Positions 17,979 through 26,890 of a DNA stretch of 64,000 nucleotides are shown one piece after another; within the stretch, counting starts at the first letter, position 1; every line of letters starts with the position of its first letter. The DNA is taken from NCBI RefSeq assembly GCF_001429045.1, contig NZ_LMHY01000001.1, forward strand, positions 379,892-443,891. The letters are read 5' to 3'. The position numbers and the translations under genes were made by a program. The DNA is from Pseudomonas sp. Root71. GTDB lineage: Bacteria; Pseudomonadota; Gammaproteobacteria; Pseudomonadales; Pseudomonadaceae. The notes under the pieces are model-generated. The model ran no database searches. It worked only from the letters and a program-made list of their open reading frames with translations, and had not been told where the DNA came from.

Positions 17979-18135
17979 GCCCCTGTGGCGAGGGAGCTTG
18001 CTCCCGCTGGAGTGCGAAGCGCTCCTAACTCCGGCTAATGCGGTTTTTCAGAAAAACTGTGGTAGCTGGATTGCGACTGCTTCGCAGCCGAGCGGGACGG
18101 TGCGGCGATCCGACAAGCACCCTCGCCACAGGGCC
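17979..18135. repeat. Long inverted repeat (CCTGTGGCGAGGG family)
   Basis: GGCCCCTGTGGCGAGGG at the left and CCCTCGCCACAGGGCC at the right enclose about 120 bases that contain GGAGCTTGCTCCCGC, GTGCGAAGCGCTCC and GCGACTGCTTCGCAGCCG, all small hairpins. This is a different repeat type from families A and B. It separates ptsP from the convergent NRDE gene. Confidence 0.75.
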
Positions 18136-18143
18136 ACGTCAGA

Positions 18144-18890
18144 TCAAATTTTGAGTTCCACTTCTCCAAGATGCCCACCAAACGGCCCGAAACTCCTTTC
18201 GACCATATGCAGCGCCCCATCCGCCTGCACAATCAACGCCGTACTCGCCCGCGTTCCATAGCTCTGGCTGGCAATGAACACGCTCGACAGCAACGTCTCG
18301 GTGGCCAGTCCGACACCGGTATCCGGCAACTCGGCAAACGGCGCGGTCTGTGCATCGCTCAATAACGCCAGCAGCGCCTGCGGCTGCGGATCATCCAGCA
18401 CCTCGCTCAATGCAGCCTTGGCCTTGAGCAACTTCGGCCATGGCGTATCCAGCCCGGCGTTCGACACGCCGTAGACTCCCGGTTGCAGCATCACGGCTTC
18501 CGTTTCCCGGGCGTTGAAGTGCCAGAGCTCGTTCCTGTTGCCAACCAGTAGATTGAAACCGCCATATTCAAGCGAACGTCGGACAACGTCGGCCAAATAG
18601 TCATCAATCGAGCAGTCGCCATTGAGAAATCGCGCGACCAGCTCCCCACGAGACTTGCGCCCCGGTGGCCGATGGGGGTCGCGGATGTTGGTCAGCGCCG
18701 CAAAGCGTCCGTTGGCGCCGACGCCGAGCCAGGTACCACCGGCCTCGAGGTCGCGCCCCGCATGCACATGCGGCGCTTCGGTCCATGACGCCAGGGGCAG
18801 GCTGGGGCGGGCGTAGAATTCATCGCGATTGGCCGCCACGACCAGCGGCTGGGCATGACCCGGTCGCCAGGCAAAAACAATCAGGCACAT
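18144..18890 (-). CDS. NRDE (TANGO2-like) family protein
   Basis: The 248-residue product starts at Cys2 (MCLIVFAWRPGH) and carries the family-defining Asn-Arg-Asp-Glu in VVAANRDEFYARP. Further family motifs are GGTWLGVGANGRFAALTN and the late GTRASTALIV. Proteins of this family have an Ntn-hydrolase-like layout with the second residue Cys as candidate nucleophile; the eukaryotic member TANGO2 has been linked to haem or lipid handling. The bacterial role is unsettled. It is divergent from the TSUP gene. Confidence 0.88.
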   Translation of the reverse strand: MCLIVFAWRPGHAQPLVVAANRDEFYARPSLPLASWTEAPHVHAGRDLEAGGTWLGVGANGRFAALTNIRDPHRPPGRKSRGELVARFLNGDCSIDDYLADVVRRSLEYGGFNLLVGNRNELWHFNARETEAVMLQPGVYGVSNAGLDTPWPKLLKAKAALSEVLDDPQPQALLALLSDAQTAPFAELPDTGVGLATETLLSSVFIASQSYGTRASTALIVQADGALHMVERSFGPFGGHLGEVELKI

Positions 18891-19024
18891 CAGGCTGTCC
18901 TTGTGTGTTTTTTGCTCACTCTACGCAGACATCGCTCATCGATCCATCGCCTTGCGCAGTGGAGCTTGAGGCCATGCATCCGTTACCATGCCGCTCCGGT
19001 TTTGGGGATGCGGGCGGGACGACC

Positions 19025-19807
19025 ATGGAATTTCTGCTCTATCTGGCGCTCGGCGCCTGTGCAGGTGTACTCGCCGGGCTGTTTGGCGTGGGTGGCGGGA
19101 TTATCATAGTCCCGGTGCTGGTGTTCAGCTTCAAGGCCCAAGGGTTCGATCCGTCGATCCTCACGCACCTGGCAGTGGGTACGTCCCTGGCGACGATCAT
19201 CTTTACCTCGGTAAACGCGGTACGCGAGCATCATCGCCGTGGCGCCGTGCGTTGGCCGATCTTCATGTGGATGACCGTCGGTATTCTGCTCGGAGCCGGG
19301 TTCGGCGCGCTGACGGCCGAAGCGATTTCCGGCCCCAACCTGCAGAAGCTCATTGGTGTATTCGCCCTGGTGATCGCCGCTCAGCTGGCGCTGGAGATCA
19401 AACCCAAGGCCAGCCGAACCGTGCCGGGCAAACTCGGTCTGACCGTGGCCGGCAGCGTGATTGGCTGGGCTTCGGCGATTTTCGGCATTGGCGGCGGTTC
19501 GTTGACCGTACCATTCCTGACCTGGCGCAGCGTGCCGATGCAGCAAGCGGTGGCCACTTCATCGGCCTGCGGTCTGCCGATTGCCCTGGCCAGTGCACTA
19601 AGTTTCATGATTCTGGGCTGGCACGATCCGTTGCTCCCGGCCCATAGTCTCGGTTTTATCTATTTGCCGGCGTTGCTGGGCATTGCCCTGACCAGCATGG
19701 TGTTCGCCCGCTTGGGCGCGCGATTGGCCCACAGGTTGTCGCCGAAGTTGCTGAAACGGCTGTTTGCCGCTTTGCTGTTCTGCGTCGGCCTGAACTTTCT
19801 AGTCTGA
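19025..19807 (+). CDS. TSUP (TauE/SafE) family permease
   Basis: From the ATG at 19025 the product is 260 residues; the frame open from 18665 is a read-through shadow of the NRDE gene. About eight transmembrane helices can be drawn. The two TauE half-repeats begin GVLAGLFGVGGGIIIVPVL and GWASAIFGIGGGSLTVPFL, the usual glycine-rich signature. Family members move sulfite, sulfoacetate, thiosulfate or similar anions; the substrate here is unknown. lgt follows about 100 bases later. Confidence 0.9.
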   Translation: MEFLLYLALGACAGVLAGLFGVGGGIIIVPVLVFSFKAQGFDPSILTHLAVGTSLATIIFTSVNAVREHHRRGAVRWPIFMWMTVGILLGAGFGALTAEAISGPNLQKLIGVFALVIAAQLALEIKPKASRTVPGKLGLTVAGSVIGWASAIFGIGGGSLTVPFLTWRSVPMQQAVATSSACGLPIALASALSFMILGWHDPLLPAHSLGFIYLPALLGIALTSMVFARLGARLAHRLSPKLLKRLFAALLFCVGLNFLV

Positions 19808-19904
19808 AGCATCTGCTCTGACGGGCAGCGCAATCCTGGCTTAATCCTGAGGTGGCAGCGTCGCCCGGGAATTTTTAAGATTTGAACTCTAACGAGGAGT
19901 CGCA

Positions 19905-20711
19905 ATGCTGCCTTACCCGCAGATCGACCCGGTGGCCCTGGCCATCGGTCCGCTGAAAATCCACTGGTACGGCTTGATGTATCTGATCGGCATTGGCGGC
20001 GCCTGGCTGCTGGCGTCCCGCCGCCTGAACCGCTTCGACCCGACCTGGACCAAGGAGAAACTCTCCGACATGGTGTTCTGGATGTCGATGGGGGTGATCG
20101 TCGGCGGACGTCTGGGTTATGTGCTGTTCTACGATCTGAGCGCTTACCTGGCCAACCCGATGCTGATTTTCGAAGTGTGGAAGGGCGGCATGTCGTTCCA
20201 CGGCGGTTTCATCGGCGTGATGCTGGCGGCATTGTGGTTCGGCAAGAAGAACAACAAGTCGTTCTTCCAACTGATGGATTTCGTTGCGCCGATGGTGCCG
20301 ATTGGCCTGGGCGCCGGGCGTATCGGCAACTTCATCAACGCCGAGTTGTGGGGCAAGGCGACCGATGTGCCATGGGCGATGGTCTTTCCGACCGATCCGG
20401 CGCAACTGGCGCGTCATCCGTCGCAGCTGTACCAGTTCGCCCTCGAAGGCGTGGCACTGTTCCTGATTCTCTGGCTGTTCTCGCGCAAGCCACGGCCGAC
20501 CATGGCGGTATCGGGGATGTTCGCGCTGTTCTATGGCATCTTCCGTTTCATCGTCGAGTTCGTCCGCGTACCGGACGCCCAGTTGGGCTATCTGGCCTGG
20601 AACTGGCTGACCATGGGCCAGGTACTGTGCGTGCCGATGATCGTCGGCGGGCTGTTCCTGATCTGGCTGGCGTATCACCGCGCCCCGGCAACTCCAGCGG
20701 CAGCCGTATAA
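19905..20711 (+). CDS. lgt: Prolipoprotein diacylglyceryl transferase
   Basis: The 268-residue inner-membrane enzyme transfers diacylglycerol from phosphatidylglycerol to the lipobox Cys of prelipoproteins. The essential YGLMYLIG start, the SFHGGFIG motif and the Lgt signature [14 protein letters not shown] are present, with seven or so membrane helices. AACGAGGAG precedes the ATG. thyA follows 49 bases later, the conserved lgt-thyA pair of gamma-proteobacteria. Confidence 0.97.
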   Translation: MLPYPQIDPVALAIGPLKIHWYGLMYLIGIGGAWLLASRRLNRFDPTWTKEKLSDMVFWMSMGVIVGGRLGYVLFYDLSAYLANPMLIFEVWKGGMSFHGGFIGVMLAALWFGKKNNKSFFQLMDFVAPMVPIGLGAGRIGNFINAELWGKATDVPWAMVFPTDPAQLARHPSQLYQFALEGVALFLILWLFSRKPRPTMAVSGMFALFYGIFRFIVEFVRVPDAQLGYLAWNWLTMGQVLCVPMIVGGLFLIWLAYHRAPATPAAAV

Positions 20712-20760
20712 AATTCGAACCCCGGGGCTACGGTCCCGGGTTCAAGGACACAGGTAATTC

Positions 20761-21732
20761 ATGAAGCAATATCTCGAACTGGTCGCCCACGTCATCAAGA
20801 ACGGCACCAAACAGGCCAACCGTACCGGCGTGAACACCATCAGCTTTCCCGGTGCGATGCTGCGTTATGACCTGCAGGAAGGTTTCCCGGCGATTACCAC
20901 GCGCAAGATGGCGTTCAAATCGGCCATTGGCGAAATGTGCGGATTCCTGCGTGGCGTGAACAACGCTGCCGAATTCCGCGCTCTGGGCTGCAAGGTCTGG
21001 GACCAGAACGCCAACGAAAACGCCCAGTGGCTGGCCAACCCGTTCCGTCAGGGCGAAGACGACCTCGGCGAAATCTACGGCGTGCAATGGCGCAAATGGC
21101 CTGCGTACAAGCAGATCCCGGTCAGCAACCCGGCTGCCATCGAGCAGACCCTGAAGCAAGGCTATCGCCAGATTGCCGAAGGCGAAGAAGACGGCCAGGC
21201 CTATGTGGTGCTCTACAAGGCCATCGATCAGGTTCGCCAGTGCGTCGACACCATCATCAAGGACCCGGGCAGCCGCCGCATCCTGTTCCATGGCTGGAAC
21301 TGCGCGCAGCTAGATGAAATGGCCTTGCCACCGTGCCACCTGCTCTACCAGTTCCACCCGAATGTCGAGACCAGGGAGATTTCCCTGACCCTCTACATCC
21401 GCTCCAACGACCTGGGCCTGGGCACGCCGTTCAACCTCACCGAAGGTGCTGCGCTGTTGAGCCTGATTGGTCGCCTGACTGGCTACACGCCGCGTTGGTT
21501 CACCTATTTCATCGGTGATGCCCACGTCTACGAAAACCACTTGGACATGCTCAACGAACAGCTCAAGCGCGAGCCGTTCCCGATGCCGAAACTAGTGATT
21601 TCCGACCGTGTGCCGGAGTTTGCCAAGACTGGCGTGTATCAGCCGGAATGGCTGGAGCTGGTGGAGCCGAGCGATTTTTCGCTGGAAGGTTATGAACACC
21701 ACGCGCCGATGACCGCGCCGATGGCGGTCTGA
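20761..21732 (+). CDS. thyA: Thymidylate synthase, long form
   Basis: The 323-residue product methylates dUMP to dTMP with methylene-tetrahydrofolate. The catalytic Cys is about residue 192 in [15 protein letters not shown], and the folate and dUMP region [19 protein letters not shown] and [14 protein letters not shown] follow. The E. coli enzyme has 264 residues; here the extra length sits between [12 protein letters not shown] (about residue 105) and [11 protein letters not shown] (about residue 175), in the loop before the active site. folA, which recycles its dihydrofolate product, is at 34465. Confidence 0.95.
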   Translation: MKQYLELVAHVIKNGTKQANRTGVNTISFPGAMLRYDLQEGFPAITTRKMAFKSAIGEMCGFLRGVNNAAEFRALGCKVWDQNANENAQWLANPFRQGEDDLGEIYGVQWRKWPAYKQIPVSNPAAIEQTLKQGYRQIAEGEEDGQAYVVLYKAIDQVRQCVDTIIKDPGSRRILFHGWNCAQLDEMALPPCHLLYQFHPNVETREISLTLYIRSNDLGLGTPFNLTEGAALLSLIGRLTGYTPRWFTYFIGDAHVYENHLDMLNEQLKREPFPMPKLVISDRVPEFAKTGVYQPEWLELVEPSDFSLEGYEHHAPMTAPMAV

Positions 21733-21750
21733 AACACGACGCTTAACCAA

Positions 21751-21855
21751 TGTGGGAGCGGGCTTGCTCGCGAAAGCGGTCTGCCAGTGATATTTCTATC
21801 AGCTGACACGGCCCCTTCGCGAGCAAGTCGAATCGTCGCACCGCCGCTCCCACAT
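21751..21855. repeat. REPIN, family A with variant right arm
   Basis: TGTGGGAGCGGGCTTGCTCG at the left; at the right GCGAGCAAGTCGAATCGTCG then CACCGCCGCTCCCACA. The interruption matches the element at 11278. It sits between the convergent thyA and cadR genes. Confidence 0.8.
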
Positions 21856-21872
21856 TTGGTTTTGTGTTGTTT

Positions 21873-22322
21873 TCAGTGGCCGTGACTACGGCCAACGTGG
21901 GAATGCTCCACCTCCGTCGCCGCCACCCCGCCACTCACTTCCAGCCGCTGCAAAATCCCGCATTGATCGACTCCCGGCCCTTCGCCACAGCGTTGGCGCA
22001 GGTCGAGCAGTTGTGCCTGCAAGGCCAGCAAGCCGTCGATCCGCGCCTTGACGTGGTGAATGTGCTCGTCGATCAGTGCATTCACGCTTTCACACTGATC
22101 CTGCGGACTGTCGCGAAACGCCAGCAGGCTGCGGATTTCCTCGAGCGTCATGTCGAGGGTGCGACAGTTGCGGATGAATGTCAGGCGCTCGGCGTGGGCC
22201 TGGGTATAGACGCGATAATTGCCGTCACTGCGGGCCGGTTCCGGCAGAAGGCTCTCGCGCTCGTAGTAGCGGATCGTTTCCACGGCGCAGTCCGTGAGTT
22301 TCGCCAATTCTCCAATTTTCAT
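21873..22322 (-). CDS. cadR: Cd(II)/Pb(II)-responsive MerR-family regulator CadR
   Basis: The start at 22322 (MKIGELAKLTDC) gives 149 residues, close to P. putida CadR; the frame open to 22391 would run through the operator. The MerR helix-turn-helix and wing occupy residues 1-70. The metal-binding cysteines are in SPQDQCES and LRQRCGEGPGVDQCG. The His-rich tail (VEHSHVGRSHGH) is a CadR hallmark and a second metal site in P. putida. It should repress, then activate, the divergent cadA gene by twisting a long-spacer promoter. It also controls its own synthesis from the same region. Confidence 0.95.
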   Translation of the reverse strand: MKIGELAKLTDCAVETIRYYERESLLPEPARSDGNYRVYTQAHAERLTFIRNCRTLDMTLEEIRSLLAFRDSPQDQCESVNALIDEHIHHVKARIDGLLALQAQLLDLRQRCGEGPGVDQCGILQRLEVSGGVAATEVEHSHVGRSHGH

Positions 22323-22354
22323 GACGCCAATCTCCAAAACTCCGGAATGGGTGC

Positions 22355-22385
22355 TTGACCCTATAGTGGCTACAGGGTCTTTACT
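22355..22385 (+). promoter_or_regulatory. cadA promoter with CadR (MerR-type) operator
   Basis: A -35 box TTGACC is at 22355-22360, and TTTACT, a possible -10, starts about 19 bases later. Between them lies the dyad ACCCTATAGTGGCTACAGGG(T) at 22358-22378. A 19-20 base spacer with a dyad in it is the standard MerR-family design, and the dyad closely matches CadR boxes known to me. Confidence 0.9.
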
Positions 22386-22415
22386 TGGCAACAGGCACTC
22401 TTATGGACGCAACCA

Positions 22416-24683
22416 ATGAGCGATTCCCTGCATTCCCACAAACCCGAGGCTGGACACGAGCACAGCCACAAGCTCAAACCCGTGAAAAAACATGACCACG
22501 GCGGTCATGGCGACGCCTGTTGTTCATCTAAAGCGGCAGCGCCTGCGCTGGTAAAACTGAGCGAATTGCCGACGCCCGGGGCCCGACTGAGCCGTTTTCG
22601 CATCGAGGCGATGGACTGTCCAACCGAACAGACGCTTATCCAGAATAAGCTAAGCAAACTGACCGGCGTGCACCAGTTGGAGTTCAATCTGATTAATCGG
22701 GTGCTCGGCGTGACCCACGATTTTCCTGGAGTCGAGCCGATCGTCGAGGCCATCAAGTCCTTGGGCATGCAGGCCGAACCGCTGGAACAGGGTGCTGAAG
22801 CCCCGACGCCGACGCCGGCGCCTGGGAAAAAGCCGTGGTGGCCCTTGGCGCTATCCGGTGTTGGTGCATTGCTGGCAGAAGTTATCCACTTCACCGGCTT
22901 CGCGCCGAACTGGGCGGTGGCGGTTATCGCGCTGGTCTCGATCCTCAGCGGTGGCCTTGGTACTTACAAAAAAGGCTGGATCGCCCTTAAGAACCGCAAC
23001 CTGAACATCAACGCCCTGATGAGCATTGCCGTGACCGGCGCGGTGCTGATCGGCCAGTGGCCGGAAGCGGCGATGGTGATGTTCCTGTTCACCGTGGCCG
23101 AGTTGATCGAAGCCAAATCCCTCGACCGTGCGCGCAATGCCATCAGCGGTTTGATGCAAATGACCCCGGACACGGCAACGGTGTTGCAGGCTGACGGGAG
23201 CTGGCTTGAGCAGGATGTCAAAAGCATCGGGCTTGGCGCGCGGGTACGGGTGCGCCCCGGTGAGCGTATCGGCCTGGACGGTGAAGTGTTGTCCGGTCGC
23301 TCGACCATCGACCAGGCGCCAATCACCGGTGAAAGCCTGCCGGTGGAAAAAACCGTCGGCGACAAAGTGTTCGCCGGGACCATCAATCAGGCCGGTTCGC
23401 TGGAGTACGCGGTGACCGCCGTGGCGGATAACTCGACCCTGGCCCGCATCATCCACGCCGTCGAGCAGGCCCAAGGGGCGCGGGCGCCGACCCAGCGTTT
23501 CGTCGACAGCTTCTCGAAAATCTACACCCCGGCGGTGTTTGTCCTGGCCTTGGCCGTGGCGGTGATCCCGCCATTGTTCATGGGCGAGTTGTGGTTCGAC
23601 TGGATCTACCGGGCGCTGGTGCTGCTGGTGGTGGCCTGCCCCTGTGCGCTGGTGATTTCCACGCCGGTGACCATCGTCAGCGGCCTCGCGGCGGCGGCGC
23701 GCAAAGGCATTCTGGTCAAGGGCGGCGTCTATCTGGAGGGCGGTTACAAGCTCGATTACCTGGCCCTGGACAAGACCGGTACCATCACTCACGGCAAACC
23801 GGTGCAGACCGACTACCTGTCGCTAGACCCGACCGCCGACGACTCGGCGCCCGCCATTGCCGCCGCGCTGGCCGGGCGCTCGGATCACCCGGTCTCCCTG
23901 GCCATCGCCAAAGCGGCTGTGGATAACCAGACCGCGATGCTGATTGTGGATAACTTCGAAGCGCTTGGCGGGCGCGGGGTGCGCGGCGAGATCAACGGCC
24001 AGCTCTACCATTTGGGCAATCATCGACTGGTGGAAGATCTGGGCCTGTGTTCGCCGGCGCTGGAGGAAAAGCTGTTTGCCCTGGAAAAACAGGGAAAATC
24101 GGTGGTGTTGCTGCTCGATTCGTCCGGCCCTTTGGCGCTGTTTGCCGTGGCGGACACGGTAAAGGAGTCAAGCCGCGAGGCTATCCGGCAGTTGCATGAC
24201 CTGGGCATCAAGACCCTGATGCTCACCGGCGATAACGTCCACACCGCGCAAGCCATTGCCGTGCAAGTCGGCATCGACGAAGCCCGGGGCGACCTGTTGC
24301 CAGGCGACAAATTGCAGGCTGTCGAGGAGCTTTACGCCCAAGGGCATCGGGTCGGCATGGTCGGCGATGGCATCAACGACGCCCCGGCCCTGGCGCGTTC
24401 CGAAATCGGCTTCGCCATGGCCGCCGCGGGTACCGATACCGCAATCGAAACCGCCGATGTCGCCCTGATGGACGACGATCTGCGCAAAATCCCGGCGTTC
24501 ATTCGACTGTCTCGGCAGACCTCGAGCATCCTCAAACAGAACATCGCCCTGGCTTTGGTGATCAAGGCGATCTTTCTTGGGGTAACCTTCGCCGGGGTCG
24601 CTACCATGTGGATGGCGGTGTTCGCCGACATGGGCGTGAGTCTGCTGGTTGTGTTCAACGGTTTGCGCCTGCTGCGCAAGTAA
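22416..24683 (+). CDS. cadA: Cd2+/Zn2+-exporting P1B-type ATPase
   Basis: The 755-residue pump exports divalent soft metals across the inner membrane. The N terminus is a His/Cys-rich tail (HSHKPEAGHEHSHK, KKHDHGGHGDACCSS), then one heavy-metal-associated domain with MDCPTE in place of GMTCxxC. Core motifs are TGESLPVEK, the membrane CPC (VACPCALVIS, about residue 408), DKTGT (about 452), the Ser-Asp-His-Pro nucleotide site, TGDN and GDGINDAPAL. The absence of a second HMA Cys with a following Glu is the Zn/Cd pattern. It is driven by the CadR-controlled promoter upstream. No strong Shine-Dalgarno precedes the ATG. Confidence 0.95.
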   Translation: MSDSLHSHKPEAGHEHSHKLKPVKKHDHGGHGDACCSSKAAAPALVKLSELPTPGARLSRFRIEAMDCPTEQTLIQNKLSKLTGVHQLEFNLINRVLGVTHDFPGVEPIVEAIKSLGMQAEPLEQGAEAPTPTPAPGKKPWWPLALSGVGALLAEVIHFTGFAPNWAVAVIALVSILSGGLGTYKKGWIALKNRNLNINALMSIAVTGAVLIGQWPEAAMVMFLFTVAELIEAKSLDRARNAISGLMQMTPDTATVLQADGSWLEQDVKSIGLGARVRVRPGERIGLDGEVLSGRSTIDQAPITGESLPVEKTVGDKVFAGTINQAGSLEYAVTAVADNSTLARIIHAVEQAQGARAPTQRFVDSFSKIYTPAVFVLALAVAVIPPLFMGELWFDWIYRALVLLVVACPCALVISTPVTIVSGLAAAARKGILVKGGVYLEGGYKLDYLALDKTGTITHGKPVQTDYLSLDPTADDSAPAIAAALAGRSDHPVSLAIAKAAVDNQTAMLIVDNFEALGGRGVRGEINGQLYHLGNHRLVEDLGLCSPALEEKLFALEKQGKSVVLLLDSSGPLALFAVADTVKESSREAIRQLHDLGIKTLMLTGDNVHTAQAIAVQVGIDEARGDLLPGDKLQAVEELYAQGHRVGMVGDGINDAPALARSEIGFAMAAAGTDTAIETADVALMDDDLRKIPAFIRLSRQTSSILKQNIALALVIKAIFLGVTFAGVATMWMAVFADMGVSLLVVFNGLRLLRK

Positions 24684-24699
24684 AGGATGAGGGGCGGGT

Positions 24700-25563
24700 G
24701 TGCTGAGTGCCGAGCTGAAGGCGTTTTACATGGTGGCCCGCCTGGGCAGCATTACCCAGGCTGCCAAAAAGCTCGGCCTGAGCCAGCCGACGGTGACGAC
24801 GCAGATCCGCAACCTCGAAAGTCAGTATTCGGTCGAGCTGTTCTACCGTGGCGGCCGGCGTCTCAGCGTCAGCGAGGAGGGCGCGCGGCTGCTGCCGATG
24901 GTCAAGGTGCTGATGCAGCAGGAAGCCGACATCGAGTTTTTCCTGCGTAACTGCGGTCAGGTCCAGGGCACGTTGCGCATAGCCGCCACGGCGCCGTATT
25001 ACATTCTCGACCTGGTGAAAACCTTCCGCGAACGCCTGCCGCAGGTTGAGGTTTCGGTGGAAATCGGCAACTCCCAACAGGTGCTTGAAGCGCTGGAGGA
25101 TTACCGGGTCGATGTCGCGGCCTCGTCGCAGTTGCTTGACGACGCGCGACTGGTTCGCCGGGTGCTCGGTAGCGATCCGCTGGTGCTGGCGGTGCATCGC
25201 AATCATCCGCTGGCGGTTCACGATCACGTGCCGCTCGGCGCCTTGGCCGGGCACACCTTGCTGATGCGCGAACCGGGCTCGACCACCCGTCGTTTGACCG
25301 AAGAGTTGCTGCTCAGCGCTGGCGTGTGTTTCGGCCCGCTGCTGGAGATCGGCAGCCGCGAATCGATTCGCGAAGCGGTGCTGCGCAACATCGGCATCAG
25401 CATCATTGCCCGACAGGAAGTGCCCCATGATCCGCAACTGCGAGTGCTGACCATCGAGAATGCACCGCAGATACCCGAATACCTGTATTGCCTCAAGGAG
25501 CGCAAAAACGCGCGGCTGCCGGCGGCGTTTCTGGGGTTGGCGCAGGAAATGGCTCCGGCCTGA
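24700..25563 (+). CDS. LysR-family regulator of the aminoethylphosphonate operon
   Basis: Translation starts at a GTG (24700), preceded by AGGGGCGG, 17 bases after cadA. The helix-turn-helix (about residues 15-40) reads ITQAAKKLGLSQPTVTTQIR, followed by a periplasmic-binding-like effector domain. The 287-residue length and its place directly before a phosphonate transport operon in the same direction fit the aminoethylphosphonate-associated LysR group (TIGR03339). It probably activates the operon beginning at 25814 in response to 2-aminoethylphosphonate or a breakdown product. Position and family are seen; the ligand is inferred. Confidence 0.85.
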   Translation: MLSAELKAFYMVARLGSITQAAKKLGLSQPTVTTQIRNLESQYSVELFYRGGRRLSVSEEGARLLPMVKVLMQQEADIEFFLRNCGQVQGTLRIAATAPYYILDLVKTFRERLPQVEVSVEIGNSQQVLEALEDYRVDVAASSQLLDDARLVRRVLGSDPLVLAVHRNHPLAVHDHVPLGALAGHTLLMREPGSTTRRLTEELLLSAGVCFGPLLEIGSRESIREAVLRNIGISIIARQEVPHDPQLRVLTIENAPQIPEYLYCLKERKNARLPAAFLGLAQEMAPA

Positions 25564-25584
25564 ATTCTGTGGTGTCTGTACCGG

Positions 25585-25687
25585 CGCCATCGCGAGCAAG
25601 CTCGCTCCCACAGGGATTTTGGGTGTTCACACAATTTGTGTTTCACCTCAAACCCACTGTGGGAGCGAGCTTGCTCGCGATGAGGCC
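25585..25687. repeat. REPIN, family A
   Basis: CATCGCGAGCAAGCTCGCTC and GAGCGAGCTTGCTCGCGATG face each other. The spacer contains GTGTTCACACAATTTGTGTT, which reappears inverted in the repeat cluster at 37910-37950, so spacers as well as arms are conserved among copies. Confidence 0.85.
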
Positions 25688-25760
25688 AGTTCAGGCAATA
25701 CAAAATTTGAACCAAAATCCTTGAATACCACTATCGGCAGTTTTTGCCTTACTGCCACAT

Positions 25761-25812
25761 GACGGACTCATTACAACTCTAGGATTGCCCCATCTGCTAG
25801 ATGAGGTCCGTC
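25761..25812 (+). promoter_or_regulatory. Possible regulatory hairpin before phnT
   Basis: GACGGACTCAT (25761-25771) is complementary, with one bulged G, to ATGAGGTCCGTC (25801-25812). The right arm contains the GAGG that should serve as ribosome binding site for the ATG at 25814. Inside lies a smaller perfect hairpin CATCT-GCT-AGATG (25791-25803). Either an operator dyad for the LysR protein or an RNA stem that hides the start is possible. Confidence 0.4.
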
Positions 25813-25813
25813 C

Positions 25814-26890
25814 ATGAACAACCCGATTGCAACTGCCTTGACCAACCCCGGTGCACCGATGAAAGTGCGCGGCGTACAGAAATGTTTTGGCGCTTTCACG
25901 GCGCTGGATAACGTTTCCCTCGACGTGGCGGCCGGTGAGCTGGTGTGTCTGCTCGGCCCGTCGGGTTGCGGCAAAACCACGTTGCTGCGTTGCATCGCCG
26001 GTCTGGAAAAGCAGGACAGCGGCGAGTTGTACCTCGGTGATCGCGACGTTTCACACTTGGCGCCCCAGGCGCGGGACTACGGTATTCTGTTTCAGTCCTA
26101 CGCGTTGTTTCCCAATCTCACCGTCGAAGCGAACATAGCCTACGGCCTCGCCGGCAGCGGTCGCGACGAAGTGCGCCGTCGTGTCGGTCAGATGTTGGAA
26201 CTGGTCGGCCTGAGTGGCAGCGAGAAAAAGTATCCCGGTCAATTGTCCGGCGGCCAGCAGCAGCGGGTTGCCCTGGCTCGCGCCCTGGCCCCGGCACCTT
26301 CGCTGTTGCTGCTGGACGAGCCGATGTCGGCCCTCGATGCCCGGGTGCGCGAGCATCTGTGTACCGAGTTGCGCCAACTGCAACGCAACCTTGGCATCAC
26401 CACCCTGATGGTCACCCACAATCAGGACGAGGCCATGCTGATGGCCGACCGCATCGCCGTGATGAACAACGGCAAGGTCGAGCAGTACGCCACGCCGCAG
26501 GAAATCTACAACCGCCCGGCCACGCCGTTTGTGGCGGAGTTCGTCGGCCAGGGTAATTGGCTACCCTTCCAGCGCAGCGGCGACAGCCACGCCCAGGTCG
26601 GCGGGATGAACATGCGTCTGGCCGATGGCAGCGCCAAGACCGCGTCGGGCCGCTTGTTCTGCCGTCCGGAAGCGATCAATGTCAATCCGCTGGTGCACGA
26701 GGAAAACCTGTTCCCGGCCAAGGTTCGCGAGATCACCTTCCTCGGCAACCGCTGCCGCATGAGCTTTGAACTCGATCATTTGCCGGGCCACGCCTTGCTG
26801 GCTGAGCTGGCGCCGGAAGCCATGCCGCGCCTTGGCACCCAGCAGATCATGGTCGCCTTGCCGCCGCGCAGCCTGCAGGTGTTTGCCTGA
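25814..26890 (+). CDS. phnT: 2-Aminoethylphosphonate ABC transporter, ATPase
   Basis: The 358-residue product is an importer ATPase: Walker A GPSGCGKTT (about residue 53), signature LSGGQQQRVALARAL, Walker B LLLLDEPMSALD, switch His in VTHNQDEAM, then a C-terminal TOBE-like domain (about residues 270-358). It is the PhnT type (TIGR03258), shown by its place before a fused permease, a family-specific binding protein and two phosphonate catabolic genes. It powers uptake of 2-aminoethylphosphonate in the cytoplasm-facing side of the inner membrane. Its stop shares one base with the permease start (TGATG). Confidence 0.9.
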   Translation: MNNPIATALTNPGAPMKVRGVQKCFGAFTALDNVSLDVAAGELVCLLGPSGCGKTTLLRCIAGLEKQDSGELYLGDRDVSHLAPQARDYGILFQSYALFPNLTVEANIAYGLAGSGRDEVRRRVGQMLELVGLSGSEKKYPGQLSGGQQQRVALARALAPAPSLLLLDEPMSALDARVREHLCTELRQLQRNLGITTLMVTHNQDEAMLMADRIAVMNNGKVEQYATPQEIYNRPATPFVAEFVGQGNWLPFQRSGDSHAQVGGMNMRLADGSAKTASGRLFCRPEAINVNPLVHEENLFPAKVREITFLGNRCRMSFELDHLPGHALLAELAPEAMPRLGTQQIMVALPPRSLQVFA

